Positions 1 to 8,915 of a stretch of DNA of 64,000 bases are shown here, piece by piece. The stretch is taken from assembly GCF_014672835.1 (NCBI RefSeq), contig NZ_CP060244.1:274501-338500 (forward strand). Reading direction: 5' to 3'. A program made the position numbers and the translations under genes. The notes below the pieces were generated by a model. It saw only the letters and a program-made list of their open reading frames with translations. It did not search any database and had not been told where the DNA came from. The stretch is from Entomobacter blattae. Lineage in GTDB: Bacteria; Pseudomonadota; Alphaproteobacteria; Acetobacterales; Acetobacteraceae. Position 1 is the stretch's first letter. Each line of letters opens with the position of its first letter.

Positions 1-357
1 CAGACACGGGATTATCAGAAAAGCCGTGCTATAGGCTGTCCAACGTCGGCCCCCAAAGATAGGGATCGCAAAAGAATAAGGAACCCGCAGTACCGCCCCT
101 GTAATAGAAGGCAAAGCGGTAAGCAAAAACAACTGCTGATTGGTAAAATTAAAACCAACAGCATTTAACCTTACGGTTACCGCGCTAAACAACATCCATA
201 CACAAAAGGCCAAAAATAGGCAGAAAACAGAAATCCATAAATTACGGCTAGCCACCTTATGGCCCTGTGTTTCCCAAAATACAGGATCTTCCGGGTTCCA
301 TACTTTTATTGACCCAGAAGATTTCTGGCTCGGGCCTGAACTGGATGTTTGACTCAT
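1..357 (-). CDS. narK: NarK-type nitrate/nitrite MFS transporter, N-terminal part (cut by window edge)
   Basis: Read on the minus strand from an ATG at 357, the frame stays open to base 1, giving about 119 residues. After a Ser/Gln-rich cytoplasmic start comes a segment reading WNPEDPVFWETQGHKVASRN, then hydrophobic helices. A loop with LRVPYSFAIPIFGGRRWT follows, matching the NNP-family signature of nitrate/nitrite porters. The family imports nitrate or exchanges it for nitrite across the inner membrane, usually next to narGHJI or nas genes, which would lie left of the window. Only about the first quarter of the usual 430-500 residues is present, so porter subtype (NarK1 or NarK2) is open. 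Confidence 0.8.
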   Translation of the reverse strand, partial: MSQTSSSGPSQKSSGSIKVWNPEDPVFWETQGHKVASRNLWISVFCLFLAFCVWMLFSAVTVRLNAVGFNFTNQQLFLLTALPSITGAVLRVPYSFAIPIFGGRRWTAYSTAFLIIPCL

Positions 358-791
358 ATTTTATAGACCTCTTGGCGCTTCTATTGATTATTAAAAAATT
401 CTTATGAACCCAGAAAGGCATATAACAACCCATTCTGAGCTTAGGTTTTTGATTTCTCTGTTGATGAGAGACGTTATAGTTAATTTAGATACGTTATACT
501 TAAATTTTTACGTTACACTTAAATTCTAAAAGTTTTTCTGCATGATTAAGATTAAATTTGTTTTACAAAACTATAATTTTTAACGCGTGGAATTGTAGAA
601 ATGCGCTCATGCGCCCTGTTTTTCAAAAAATAGAGCAACATCCTAAACAGATATATGATCTATATCAAACCCAAGAGAATTACTACTGGCTGTTTTGCGT
701 CATACTCATACATTCCCCAGCTTCCTCAAAAGAAGGATCAAGACATGAATCCGCCAGTTTTTCCTTTATCGAGTAGTAGGGAGCGCCTGCG
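358..791. other. intergenic spacer upstream of narK
   Basis: This 434-bp AT-rich stretch lies between the narK start and the end of the Bcr-type gene. It holds the three-unit repeat listed separately. I saw no full FNR-type TTGAT-N4-ATCAA box and no RNA gene. A 72-codon frame from a TTG at 558 has no ribosome site and no family likeness. Confidence 0.5.
471..529. repeat. three imperfect 19-20 bp direct repeats
   Basis: Units at 471-490, 491-509 and 510-529 share the pattern ACGTTAyACTTAAATTt. They lie about 115-170 bp upstream of the narK start. Helical-turn spacing (about two turns) would suit an operator array, but this is inference. Confidence 0.6.
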
Positions 792-2075
792 CTAATGGGA
801 GATAACCCCTAATTCGGGCTCCTCATCATTATCAATATCCATATTTAAAGGCCTTAACCGCGCAGCAATCACCATAGCAATACTTCCTAACAGCATGGTC
901 ACAGCCATAGGAATAACCGAATGAACAGGCAGTTTGCCAATAATAAACCCTGCTACCGCCCCAAGAACATATTGTAGGGTTCCAATAAAGGCCGCTGCAC
1001 TCCCAGCAAAACGTGGGTGATTAGCCAAAGCGCCAACCATGGCGTTGGGGCCAATCATTCCCGTAGTCGCCAAGGTTAACAAAAGAAAGACGACAAAGGC
1101 AATCATAACGCCTCCATGGAGGGGGATCTGTTCTAACTCAACAATGATTGCAAGAATAGTTAAGATCAGTGTGCCGACCATGGCTAAAAAAGTTGATAGG
1201 CTTAACAGTTTTCGGGATCCCACGCGGCTCACCAACATACCATTTAATTGAGAGGCCCCAATCATGCCCACAGCAAACAGCCCAAACATCATACCGAATT
1301 GGGCAGGCGTTAATCCAAACAGGTGCATAAATACGGCGGGTGCTGCTGAAAGATAGGTAAAGGAGACAAAGGCACTAAAACCACTAATGACAGAATGGGA
1401 AATAAAACCCCTATCCTTGCACAAGGTTATATACCGCCCCAAAAATGCTGAAATAGGTAAAAATACCCTTTTCTCTACTATGAGCGTTTCAGGAAGCACC
1501 CGCCAAATCATGAAAATACAGACCATTCCATACACAGCCGATGCCCAAAAAATGGCACGCCATGTCGTCACATGTAAAACCAAACCGCCAAGTGTGGGAG
1601 CAAGAATGGGAACAATCCCCATAATAAGAACCAATTGGGACATCATTTTAGAGGCCATATTACCCCGAACAATATCTCTTACGGCTGCGCTTGGCACTAC
1701 CAAACTAGCCGATGCCCCTAACGAGGCAAAAAACCTAAACACAGAAAATACCACAATATTAGGGGCCATAGCACACCCAATAGAAGAAAGGGTATAAATC
1801 ACTGTGCCAATCAGCATGGGCCCACGCCTACCAAAACGGTCTGAAAGAGGCCCAAGGGTAATCTGCCCAATGGCCAACCCTACAAACCACACAGAAAGTG
1901 TAAATTGGGCTGAACCAGGCAAACCATGAAGGCCTTTTTCCAGCTGAGGGAAAGCAGGAAGGTAAATATCTGTAGAAACAGGACCAACCGCCGTTAAAAT
2001 CCCTAGGATAACAGGCATCCATCGAGAGGGTAAGGATGGGCTATAAATGGCCTTGGTTGTTGAATTTATATTCAT
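792..2075 (-). CDS. Bcr/CflA-family multidrug efflux MFS transporter
   Basis: The product has 427 residues with about 12 predicted membrane helices, the normal size for the DHA1 Bcr/CflA group of proton-driven drug exporters. The hallmark PVSTDIYLPAFPQ is at the first helix (about residues 32-44) and the loop 2-3 motif GPLSDRFGRRGPML near residue 76. The start is an ATG at 2075. A second family member lies at 6228-7448 on the other strand; the two share the same motifs and probably descend from an old duplication. Substrate cannot be read from sequence; relatives handle bicyclomycin, sulfonamides or chloramphenicol. Confidence 0.9.
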   Translation of the reverse strand: MNINSTTKAIYSPSLPSRWMPVILGILTAVGPVSTDIYLPAFPQLEKGLHGLPGSAQFTLSVWFVGLAIGQITLGPLSDRFGRRGPMLIGTVIYTLSSIGCAMAPNIVVFSVFRFFASLGASASLVVPSAAVRDIVRGNMASKMMSQLVLIMGIVPILAPTLGGLVLHVTTWRAIFWASAVYGMVCIFMIWRVLPETLIVEKRVFLPISAFLGRYITLCKDRGFISHSVISGFSAFVSFTYLSAAPAVFMHLFGLTPAQFGMMFGLFAVGMIGASQLNGMLVSRVGSRKLLSLSTFLAMVGTLILTILAIIVELEQIPLHGGVMIAFVVFLLLTLATTGMIGPNAMVGALANHPRFAGSAAAFIGTLQYVLGAVAGFIIGKLPVHSVIPMAVTMLLGSIAMVIAARLRPLNMDIDNDEEPELGVISH

Positions 2076-2138
2076 GCTTCCAAAACTGACCTTACAGACC
2101 CAATGCCTTACCCATTCCAGGGGGAACCATAAAGCCTG

Positions 2139-2294
2139 TCATTGAAATTCTACACTGTAAACGAAATCATCTCCCCAACGATCCCTTAAAAAAGCAGTAA
2201 AACCCTCGGCGCTGCTCTTATCCGTGCTGCTCTTAAAAGCATTTGTTCCACATATGCCTACAAATCTGTCAAAAACAAGGTCGTATCGTGGTTT
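2139..2294 (-). other. open in-frame stretch behind the DedA-like gene, possible remnant
   Basis: Directly after the TAA of the upstream gene, the same frame runs on for 51 sense codons to a TGA. The text looks protein-like (for example EGFTAFLRDRWGDDFVYSVE). It has no start codon of its own and no family I recognise. It includes two 10-bp repeats that give KSST and KSSA. It may be the tail of an ancestral longer protein or chance. Confidence 0.25.
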
Positions 2295-3059
2295 TTATTG
2301 AAAGGGAAAGGGATTATTCTTTATTTTGTTGGGCTTAGATTTAGCCCGATTAGCCTGTAAGACGAAAACGCCGGCAATGATGGATAAAACGAGCAAAATA
2401 GCACTGATGATAAGGCGAACATTATTCCCAACCTGTATGCCACTCCCCAAAAGCACAAAAATAACCGTTTGAGGGAGGCTTCCTATCAGGGTTGCCCAAA
2501 TGAAGGAAGCCATAGGCACATGACTAAGGCCAGAGGCCACATTAACAGCCAGAGCAGAACCTACGGGCATAAGCCTTAAACCTAAAACGGAAAAAAAGGG
2601 AGAAGAGGTAAAATACTCATGCACTTTACGAATCCTGGCCGCAAATGGACCCTTCCGGCGGAGCAGTTTTTGAATTTTTTCACGGCCAATCCAGCGTGCC
2701 CACATAAAGGCCAACACAGAACCCACTAAGGTAATCAAGGTTGCAAAGGCTATTCCAAAAACTACCCCATATAAAAAGCCAGCTACAAAACATACAGCCT
2801 GTCGTGGCAGCCCGACAGAACAGATTAAAATCCCAATCCCCAAAAATAACCCCTTGCCCCACACACCCTGAAAAATGGCTTTATGCTGAAGGATATCCAT
2901 TAAAAAATGGCTCTGTTGAACTATCAAGCCAATTCCTAACAGCGTTCCAACCAAAACAACCGTTTGCACAATAAAGGAAAAAGCTGGAAACCTTTCTTTG
3001 AGGCATTGTGTAAGGGAACTAAAACCTGTTTTTTTCACATAATCATTCCATAAAGCCAA
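2295..3059 (-). CDS. TVP38/TMEM64 (VTT domain, DedA-like) membrane protein
   Basis: A 254-residue inner-membrane protein with about five to six hydrophobic segments. The central part (about 85-205) has the VTT/SNARE-associated layout: GLPRQAVCFVAGFLYG, then GSVLAFMWARWIGRE, then LRLMPVGSALAVNVASGLS before a conserved helix. Relatives are proposed lipid scramblases or undecaprenyl-phosphate flippases; the role here is unknown. The frame has no early ATG. A TTG at 3059 is preceded closely by GAAGG on the minus strand and is the likeliest start. It is divergent from ctaA, with the ctaA-like repeat in the shared spacer. Confidence 0.8.
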   Translation of the reverse strand: MALWNDYVKKTGFSSLTQCLKERFPAFSFIVQTVVLVGTLLGIGLIVQQSHFLMDILQHKAIFQGVWGKGLFLGIGILICSVGLPRQAVCFVAGFLYGVVFGIAFATLITLVGSVLAFMWARWIGREKIQKLLRRKGPFAARIRKVHEYFTSSPFFSVLGLRLMPVGSALAVNVASGLSHVPMASFIWATLIGSLPQTVIFVLLGSGIQVGNNVRLIISAILLVLSIIAGVFVLQANRAKSKPNKIKNNPFPFQ

Positions 3060-3064
3060 ACCTT

Positions 3065-3136
3065 CAATTGAAGGCTATACCGCTATCGCAACCCGCAAAC
3101 CTCTTGTTTCTTTAAGAACAAAAAGCCTATTTCTAT
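3065..3136 (+). repeat. degenerate copy of the 5-prime end of ctaA
   Basis: About 72 bp match 3297-3368 inside ctaA at roughly 80% with one 1-base indel, including a perfect 22-bp core around 3095-3116. The offset is 232 bp, same orientation. The copy has no start codon and, read in the ctaA frame, reaches a stop at about 3140. It looks like a decayed partial duplication of codons 4-28 of ctaA. Confidence 0.65.
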
Positions 3137-3286
3137 CATGAAACCTGTTAGGTATATTTCTGCAAATACACTATAATCCTTTTTAAAGCCACAGCCCTTA
3201 TAAGGTCATAAATTTCTATTTCTTACGTCTTTCTCCTTCTCATCGGTTCTCATCGGCACTTTTTAACAAACAGCAGATATCCTCTT

Positions 3287-4414
3287 ATGAAACAGCCTAT
3301 TGAAGATTATAGCCCTGTCGCAGCATGCAAACCTCTTGTTTCTTTAAGGGCCAGAAAGCCTATTTTTATATGGCTGCTTACTCTTGCGGGGATGTTACTG
3401 GGCATGATCTCCCTTGGCGGAGCGACACGATTAACAGGATCGGGCCTTTCCATTATGGAATGGAACCCTATCCAAGGCATTATCCCACCACTTTCGCATG
3501 CGGAATGGGAAAGGCTATTTGCCCTTTATAAAACCATCCCCCAGTATAAAATTCTTCATAATGGATTTAGTCTTCATGATTTTCAGACCATCTTCTGGCT
3601 GGAGTGGATTCACCGGTTCTGGGGACGACTGATGGGGTTTGCCCTGGTTCTTCCCCTCATTTATTTCATTTACAAGAAAATGGTTACCGTCCGACTTGCT
3701 TTAATTCTTGGTGGACTCTTTGTTCTCGGGGGGCTTCAAGGGCTGATCGGCTGGTTTATGGTGGCCTCTGGCTTTAACCCAAACAGTACCGCAGTAGCGC
3801 CCGTACGCCTGGTATTACACCTGCTTTTTGCCCTTCTCCTTTATGCAGCCCTATTATGGACAGCTTTTAGCACCTATTGGCCAAAACAGCCCCTTCAACA
3901 GAGCTATAAAACCCGTTCCTCCCTTCTTTTGGCCGGTGCCTGGTTTTGCCTGCTGCTCCTCACACTTACCATCATTGCCGGGGGGCTAACAGCTGGCACC
4001 CATGCAGGTTTTATTTTTAACGAATTTCCCCTTATGGGCGGCTCCCTAATCCCAGCGGACTATGCTCATCTCCATCCTTTTTGGAGAAATGGACTGGAAA
4101 ATACGGCTGCTGTGCAATTCAACCACCGCCTCCTTGCCACATTTTGCAGTTTGGCTATTCTTACCCTCATTTTCTGTGGCCTTAAAAAAAGGCTGGAAAG
4201 ACACACCCAAATCTCTTTTATTCTTCTTGGCTGGGCGATTATCCTGCAGTATAGCCTAGGCATAACAACCTTGTTACTCGTAGTCCCCGTATGGGCAGGA
4301 ACCTTGCACCAAACATGGGCAGCGATTGTTTTAGGGCTTCTCTTGTTTGTTATTTATCAACTCCACCTTAAACCCTTGCAGATTTCAACCCTTGCAGAAC
4401 AGAAAAGCGAATAA
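3287..4414 (+). CDS. ctaA: heme A synthase (CtaA/Cox15)
   Basis: Oxidises the C8 methyl of heme O to the formyl of heme A for aa3-type cytochrome oxidases; acts in the inner membrane. The 375 residues form eight hydrophobic segments in two four-helix halves. The motif GGATRLTGSGLSIMEWNPI (about 44-62) is typical of the alphaproteobacterial/mitochondrial type. Expected heme-ligand histidines are visible at about 109 (EWIHRFWGR), 178, 280 (FNHRLLA) and 341 (LHQTWA). The cysteine pair of the Bacillus type is absent, as expected. The start is an ATG at 3287. It stands alone, not beside oxidase genes. Confidence 0.93.
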   Translation: MKQPIEDYSPVAACKPLVSLRARKPIFIWLLTLAGMLLGMISLGGATRLTGSGLSIMEWNPIQGIIPPLSHAEWERLFALYKTIPQYKILHNGFSLHDFQTIFWLEWIHRFWGRLMGFALVLPLIYFIYKKMVTVRLALILGGLFVLGGLQGLIGWFMVASGFNPNSTAVAPVRLVLHLLFALLLYAALLWTAFSTYWPKQPLQQSYKTRSSLLLAGAWFCLLLLTLTIIAGGLTAGTHAGFIFNEFPLMGGSLIPADYAHLHPFWRNGLENTAAVQFNHRLLATFCSLAILTLIFCGLKKRLERHTQISFILLGWAIILQYSLGITTLLLVVPVWAGTLHQTWAAIVLGLLLFVIYQLHLKPLQISTLAEQKSE

Positions 4415-4522
4415 CATATAACGAGATATTGACCCTATAGATTTTTCGATTGCTGGGTTTTTTAAATTCTTACGTCCACTCTTCCAGTTCTGGTCTGATT
4501 CTTGCTCGGAGCATCTTCTACA

Positions 4523-5983
4523 ATGTCTTCATCATCAAAACATCTTAACGCCCTGGCCGAAACCGATCATATTTTTTTTAACCCTGCAAACACACCCCTT
4601 TCATTAAATGAGGCGGAGCAGATTGTCTCACAAGCACTCACCAATATGGAAGATGGTGAGCTTTTTCTAGAATATAGCGAAAGCGAAGTCATTGCTCTTG
4701 ACGAAGGAATTATCCGCTCGGCTTCCTTTAACAGTTCAAAAGGTTTTGGGCTACGGGCCGTAACAGGCGATGAGAGTGGCTATGCCCATTCAGATGAAAT
4801 TAGCAAAGCAGCCCTTGAGCGAGCTGCCAATACCCTTACACCTATCCAGAAAAGGGACTCTTCCTTTTCGGCTTCACCTACCAAAACCAACCATGCCCTT
4901 TATCGCCCCGATAACCCATTAAAAGAGCAGGATTTTTCAGAACGGGCTGCAACCCTCTCTGAAATTGATCTCTATGCACGAGCAGCAAACCCCCATGTTG
5001 TGCAGGTCAGCGCATCGCTGACCTCTCATTGGCAGGCTGTGCAGATTATCCGTCCAGATGGCCAGCGCACGGCCGATATACGGCCTCTAGTAAGGCTGAA
5101 TGTCTCCATTGTTATTGAAAAAAATGGCCGACGCGAGGATGGTTCCTTTGGCTGTGGTGGACGCTACCCACTCAGCCGCCTTTTAAACAAAAAAACATGG
5201 AAACATGCCGTTAATGAAGCCCTGAGACAAGCTAAAGTTAACATGGAGAGTATTGCCGCGCCAGCCGGGGAAATGGCCGTTGTTCTGGGCGCGGGCTGGC
5301 CTGGTATTTTACTTCATGAAGCTGTAGGGCATGGCCTGGAGGGGGATTTTAATCGCAAAAAAACCTCAGCCTTTGCAGAGATGGTAGGCAAAAGAGTGGC
5401 TGCTCCAGGGGTCACTATTGTGGATGATGGCACATTACCTGACTGCCGCGGCAGTTTGAATATTGACGATGAAGGCACCCCTACAAACCGCACTGTGATG
5501 ATCGAAGATGGCATTCTCACCGGATTTATTCAGGATCGACTGAATGCTCGGCTTATGAACACCCATTCCACAGGCAATGGTCGGCGTCAATCCTATGCTT
5601 ACCCACCTATGCCGCGGATGACCAATACCATTATGCTTGCAGGAAACGCCACCACGGAAGAGATGATCAGCTCAACCAAGAAGGGCCTTTATGCCGTTAA
5701 TTTTGGGGGTGGCCAAGTCGATATCACCTCGGGGAAATTTGTCTTTGCAGCCTCTGAAGCCTATATGATCGAAAACGGTAAAATTACCAGACCCGTCAAA
5801 GGAGCAACCCTGATAGGGGATGGCCCCAGCGTATTAACCAAGGTCAGTATGATTGGGAATAATATGGCCCTTGACCCTGGGATTGGCACCTGTGGAAAGG
5901 CAGGCCAAGGAGTGCCGGTTGGGGTTGGCCAGCCCACCCTTAAAATTACGGGAATTACAGTGGGCGGCACAAGCCAAAGCTAA
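4523..5983 (+). CDS. tldD: TldD metalloprotease subunit
   Basis: TldD pairs with TldE/PmbA to form a zinc peptidase known for microcin B17 maturation and CcdA degradation. The zinc motif HEAVGH lies at about residues 265-270, followed by GLEGDFNRKKTSAF and the glycine-rich C-terminal half ending in GIGTCGKAGQGVPVGVGQP. I chose the ATG at 4523 (486 residues) because GGAG stands 11 bases upstream; a TTG at 4502 in frame is the alternative. No tldE is in the window. Confidence 0.93.
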   Translation: MSSSSKHLNALAETDHIFFNPANTPLSLNEAEQIVSQALTNMEDGELFLEYSESEVIALDEGIIRSASFNSSKGFGLRAVTGDESGYAHSDEISKAALERAANTLTPIQKRDSSFSASPTKTNHALYRPDNPLKEQDFSERAATLSEIDLYARAANPHVVQVSASLTSHWQAVQIIRPDGQRTADIRPLVRLNVSIVIEKNGRREDGSFGCGGRYPLSRLLNKKTWKHAVNEALRQAKVNMESIAAPAGEMAVVLGAGWPGILLHEAVGHGLEGDFNRKKTSAFAEMVGKRVAAPGVTIVDDGTLPDCRGSLNIDDEGTPTNRTVMIEDGILTGFIQDRLNARLMNTHSTGNGRRQSYAYPPMPRMTNTIMLAGNATTEEMISSTKKGLYAVNFGGGQVDITSGKFVFAASEAYMIENGKITRPVKGATLIGDGPSVLTKVSMIGNNMALDPGIGTCGKAGQGVPVGVGQPTLKITGITVGGTSQS

Positions 5984-6054
5984 AAGCCCTTTTAAAAAAG
6001 GAAAGATTATCGTCTCATAGGCTATGCATAAAAAAATTTTCTATTTAAACTTTT

Positions 6055-6086
6055 GCCCAACGTTTTAACCGCCCAGCGTTTTAACC
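6055..6086. repeat. 16-bp tandem duplication
   Basis: GCCCAACGTTTTAACC at 6055-6070 is followed without gap by the same unit with one change at 6071-6086. It sits in the 244-bp spacer between tldD and the second Bcr-type gene. No gene or promoter function is evident. Confidence 0.75.
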
Positions 6087-6227
6087 AATGACCCAGTTTA
6101 CCAAAATCAGGGGTCATACCCTGGGCTAAAAGAGAGTTTCAGCTATTTTGATGGTTTAGCGAGACCCTTTTTCATTCTTCTTTTCGTTCTCTTATTTTTT
6201 TATTCTCTTATTTTATTGTATTTTTAA

Positions 6228-7448
6228 ATGTCTGGTTCCTCTCCTGCTTCCGAGCACTCCCTTCCTCGATGGACTATCGTGCTCCTTGGCCTTATTTCCG
6301 CTATTGGCCCCCTTTCTACCGACACGTACCTTCCCGCGTTCCCCCAGGTTACGCAAGACCTACATGGCCAAGCTGAGCTAACACTGGCCGCTTGGTTTTT
6401 AGGCCTTGCCGTTGGGCAAATCAGCCAGGGCCCGGTTTCTGACCGCTGGGGAAGAAAACTTCCTCTTATTGGGGGGATTAGTCTTTATATCGTGGCTTCG
6501 GTTGGCTGTGCTCTCGTTTCCAACTTTTGGGTATTCTGTCTATTTCGTTTTTTTGCCGCCATTGGTGGTTCAGCGGGAATGGTGATTCCCCGTGCCATGG
6601 TGCGAGATATCGCAACCGGGCGCAAAGGGGCGTATATTATGGCCCAACTCGCCCTTGTTTCAGGAATCATCCCTATTGTCGCCCCAACATTGGGCAGTTT
6701 TATCCTGCTCTTTGCCCATTGGCGTGGCATATTCTGGTTCTCTGTGCTCTATGGTCTTATAGGAATAACTTTTATCGTTCTGAACCTTCAAGACACCCTG
6801 CCTGCAAATAAAAGGCTTCAGCTTGGCTTTAAAGAAACTTTCTGGCGCTATACCGATATTATCCAGGAGCCTGTATTTCTTTCCAACACCCTTATTGCCA
6901 GCTTTTCCTCCTTTGTTGTTTTTGCTTACCTTGGGGGCACGCCTGCTGTTTATGAGCATATCTTGCATTTTTCTGTTCTACAATTTGGTCTGCTCTTTGG
7001 AGCTAACGCCAGCTGCTTTATTTTAGGCACGCAAATTAACGGGCAATTGGTTAAGTTTTTCTCTTTGGGTACCCTTACCAATTATGGCATGCAGGCAGCC
7101 TTTATGGCTGGCTTTTTCTTGCTTTTTCTGCCCCTTACCTCCTGGGGGGGAGAAGCCCACCCTTATGCTTTTACACTCCCTCTCATGGCATTGCTGGGCT
7201 CACTGGGGTTTATTTCACCCAACACCATGGTCATGGCTTTTAGCAACCACGCCCGACACGCAGGAAGTGCCTCTGCCTTGCTGGGAACTCTGCAATTTTC
7301 TATTGGGGCCGTTAGTGGGATTCTCATTGGTATTTTACCTGAAAATAGCATTTTTCCTACGGTGAGTGTCATTATGATTGGTATTGTGGCAATGAGCTTA
7401 TGCAACTTATGGCGCCAACGGGTGATGCGCCATGGCAATTACGACTAA
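6228..7448 (+). CDS. Bcr/CflA-family multidrug efflux MFS transporter (second paralogue)
   Basis: 406 residues, about 12 membrane helices, with PLSTDTYLPAFPQ (about 27-39) and GPVSDRWGRKLPLIGG after helix 2, the same marks as the gene at 792-2075. In the C-terminal half, GFISPNTMVMAFSNHARHAGSASALLGTLQ is again close to its paralogue. The family exports small drugs with proton import. The start is an ATG at 6228 after a T-rich leader with no clear ribosome site. Substrate is unknown. Confidence 0.9.
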   Translation: MSGSSPASEHSLPRWTIVLLGLISAIGPLSTDTYLPAFPQVTQDLHGQAELTLAAWFLGLAVGQISQGPVSDRWGRKLPLIGGISLYIVASVGCALVSNFWVFCLFRFFAAIGGSAGMVIPRAMVRDIATGRKGAYIMAQLALVSGIIPIVAPTLGSFILLFAHWRGIFWFSVLYGLIGITFIVLNLQDTLPANKRLQLGFKETFWRYTDIIQEPVFLSNTLIASFSSFVVFAYLGGTPAVYEHILHFSVLQFGLLFGANASCFILGTQINGQLVKFFSLGTLTNYGMQAAFMAGFFLLFLPLTSWGGEAHPYAFTLPLMALLGSLGFISPNTMVMAFSNHARHAGSASALLGTLQFSIGAVSGILIGILPENSIFPTVSVIMIGIVAMSLCNLWRQRVMRHGNYD

Positions 7449-7683
7449 AATCTTAAAAAAATTTATTCCCCATTTAGTGCTTTAAAGAGAGAAGGGCCAT
7501 TCTTTCTTCCACAAATTTTTTCTTCATGGTCCCCTCGCCATGGTCCTCCCCGCAAAATTTCCTCACACTATGGAAAAACATAGAGGATATCACCCATACA
7601 TATACCCATATAGTAGGCTCATTATGCCAACTTTCCTCTAAAGAGAAGACCAAGACTGAAAGCCTGCCTTAGCTTGGAGGTGC

Positions 7684-8313
7684 CTATTCAACCCGACGAA
7701 AACATGAGGTTCTGTCTTCTTCAACCCTAAATTCACTTTTTCCACGGGTAATATTCTGAACCTCTTGCTTGAATATCTCCAAAGATGAGGTAGGAATTTT
7801 TACATAAAACCTTACAAAATCCGACAAAAACTCTTCAGAAACTATTTCGGCCCGATAACGGGACAATAAGGCCTGGAGCCGACCATAAGCCGAAAAATTA
7901 CCAATAAACCCCACATTGACCATAGATATAGAGCGCTGCTTTTCTGCCAAAGTTAAGCATTGGGCAGCGACCCCAGAATAAGCCCTGACCAATCCCCCCG
8001 CTCCGAGTTTAATCCCCCCAAACCAGCGGCTGACAACAATAACCAGTTGATCCATTTTCTGCCTGTCCATCACCTGCAAAATTGGTCGTCCAGCTGTTCC
8101 GGAAGGCTCACCGGCATCATCGCATCGAAAAAAATCCCCAAAACGGCAAGCCCAGCAATTATGCGTTGCTGTAGCGGAAGAAAGCGATTGAATAATTTTT
8201 GGGAGCTCTTCTTCAGTATACACTGGATGAGCACGAGCTAAGAAAACGCTTTTTTTAACGACAAGCTCATACTCAAAAGGTGCTCTTAAAGTCCACTTAT
8301 CCTCTTCAGTCAT
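7684..8313 (-). CDS. yigZ: YigZ/IMPACT family protein (UPF0029)
   Basis: 209 residues. The N-terminal UPF0029 domain carries the family signature DDAGEPSGTAGRPILQVM at about 64-81, then VVSRWFGGIKLGAGGLVRAYS at about 93-113. The C-terminal part matches the smaller DUF1949 ferredoxin-like fold of YigZ. Eukaryotic relatives (IMPACT) modulate the Gcn2 kinase; the bacterial function is unproven. ATG at 8313; single-gene unit. Confidence 0.9.
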   Translation of the reverse strand: MTEEDKWTLRAPFEYELVVKKSVFLARAHPVYTEEELPKIIQSLSSATATHNCWACRFGDFFRCDDAGEPSGTAGRPILQVMDRQKMDQLVIVVSRWFGGIKLGAGGLVRAYSGVAAQCLTLAEKQRSISMVNVGFIGNFSAYGRLQALLSRYRAEIVSEEFLSDFVRFYVKIPTSSLEIFKQEVQNITRGKSEFRVEEDRTSCFRRVE

Positions 8314-8476
8314 TTTTCCTTTCCCAAGTCCGTATACAGACCCAACCCATCGTTGATCGGATTAAAAATATTTACGCCTTTTCCATTTTCACGCTTTCCC
8401 CTTGGGGGCTAATATCTGCCCTATTCATACTGAATGGCACTATATCCTACCAGGATTCATAACCTGTAACACGATG

Positions 8477-8533
8477 CGTAAGGATTTGGGTGTAAAGATT
8501 TGGATGTAAGAATTTGAGTGTAAAAGGATTTGG
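8477..8533. repeat. four imperfect 14-15 bp tandem repeats
   Basis: Units at 8477-8490, 8491-8504, 8505-8518 and 8519-8533 follow the consensus TGTAAgGATTTGGg. The array ends 16 bp before the duplicated MFS fragment begins, which may be related to how the fragment arrived. Confidence 0.75.
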
Positions 8534-8549
8534 TCACAGCGGCATAAAA

Positions 8550-8719
8550 GGCTACAGCCCTTTCGAGCTCGCTTTTCCAAACAGTTGCCCTTATTGGCCC
8601 TTCCCTGGGAGGGTTGCTTTACGGATTGGAAGCCAGTTTTCCTATTCTGTTGTGTGCACAGGTTTATTATGTTCGGCACGAGTAACCTTCGATATGAAGC
8701 TTAACTACGCACCTGCCAA
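8550..8719 (+). pseudogene. internal fragment of the downstream MFS gene, frameshifted
   Basis: These 170 bp match 9356-9526 in the neighbouring MFS gene at about 89-90%. There are about 17 substitutions and one missing base (near 8641) that breaks the frame. Neither gene end is present: homology begins and stops abruptly. After the indel the fragment reads YSVVCTGLLCSARVTFDMKL against YSIACTGFLCSALATFSMKL in the parent. It is a dead partial duplicate in the same orientation, about 0.8 kb upstream of the source. Confidence 0.85.
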
Positions 8720-8915
8720 CCCCACCTCCTTCATAAAATCACTAACAATATTTTCTGAAATTTGATTTTGTAACGCACTCCTCTTATATACCACGGAGGT
8801 TCTCTTTATTTTTCCATACTCCTTTTCTCATCGCCTACATAGTGACCTTATAAGTAAGCCTTTCTTTTTGTACCCACCGTCTCTTGTGCTCATTCCTTTG
8901 AAATTTTAAAATTTA

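Larger units (their letters stand above)
8314..8915. other. spacer with repeats and a gene fragment
   Basis: About 600 bp without an intact gene. It contains the 14-bp repeat array and the MFS gene fragment listed separately. The remaining bases are AT-rich and show nothing else I can support. Confidence 0.5.

Noticed and set aside
558-776. 72-codon plus-strand frame
   Set aside because: TTG start, no ribosome site, no family likeness, in an AT-rich spacer.
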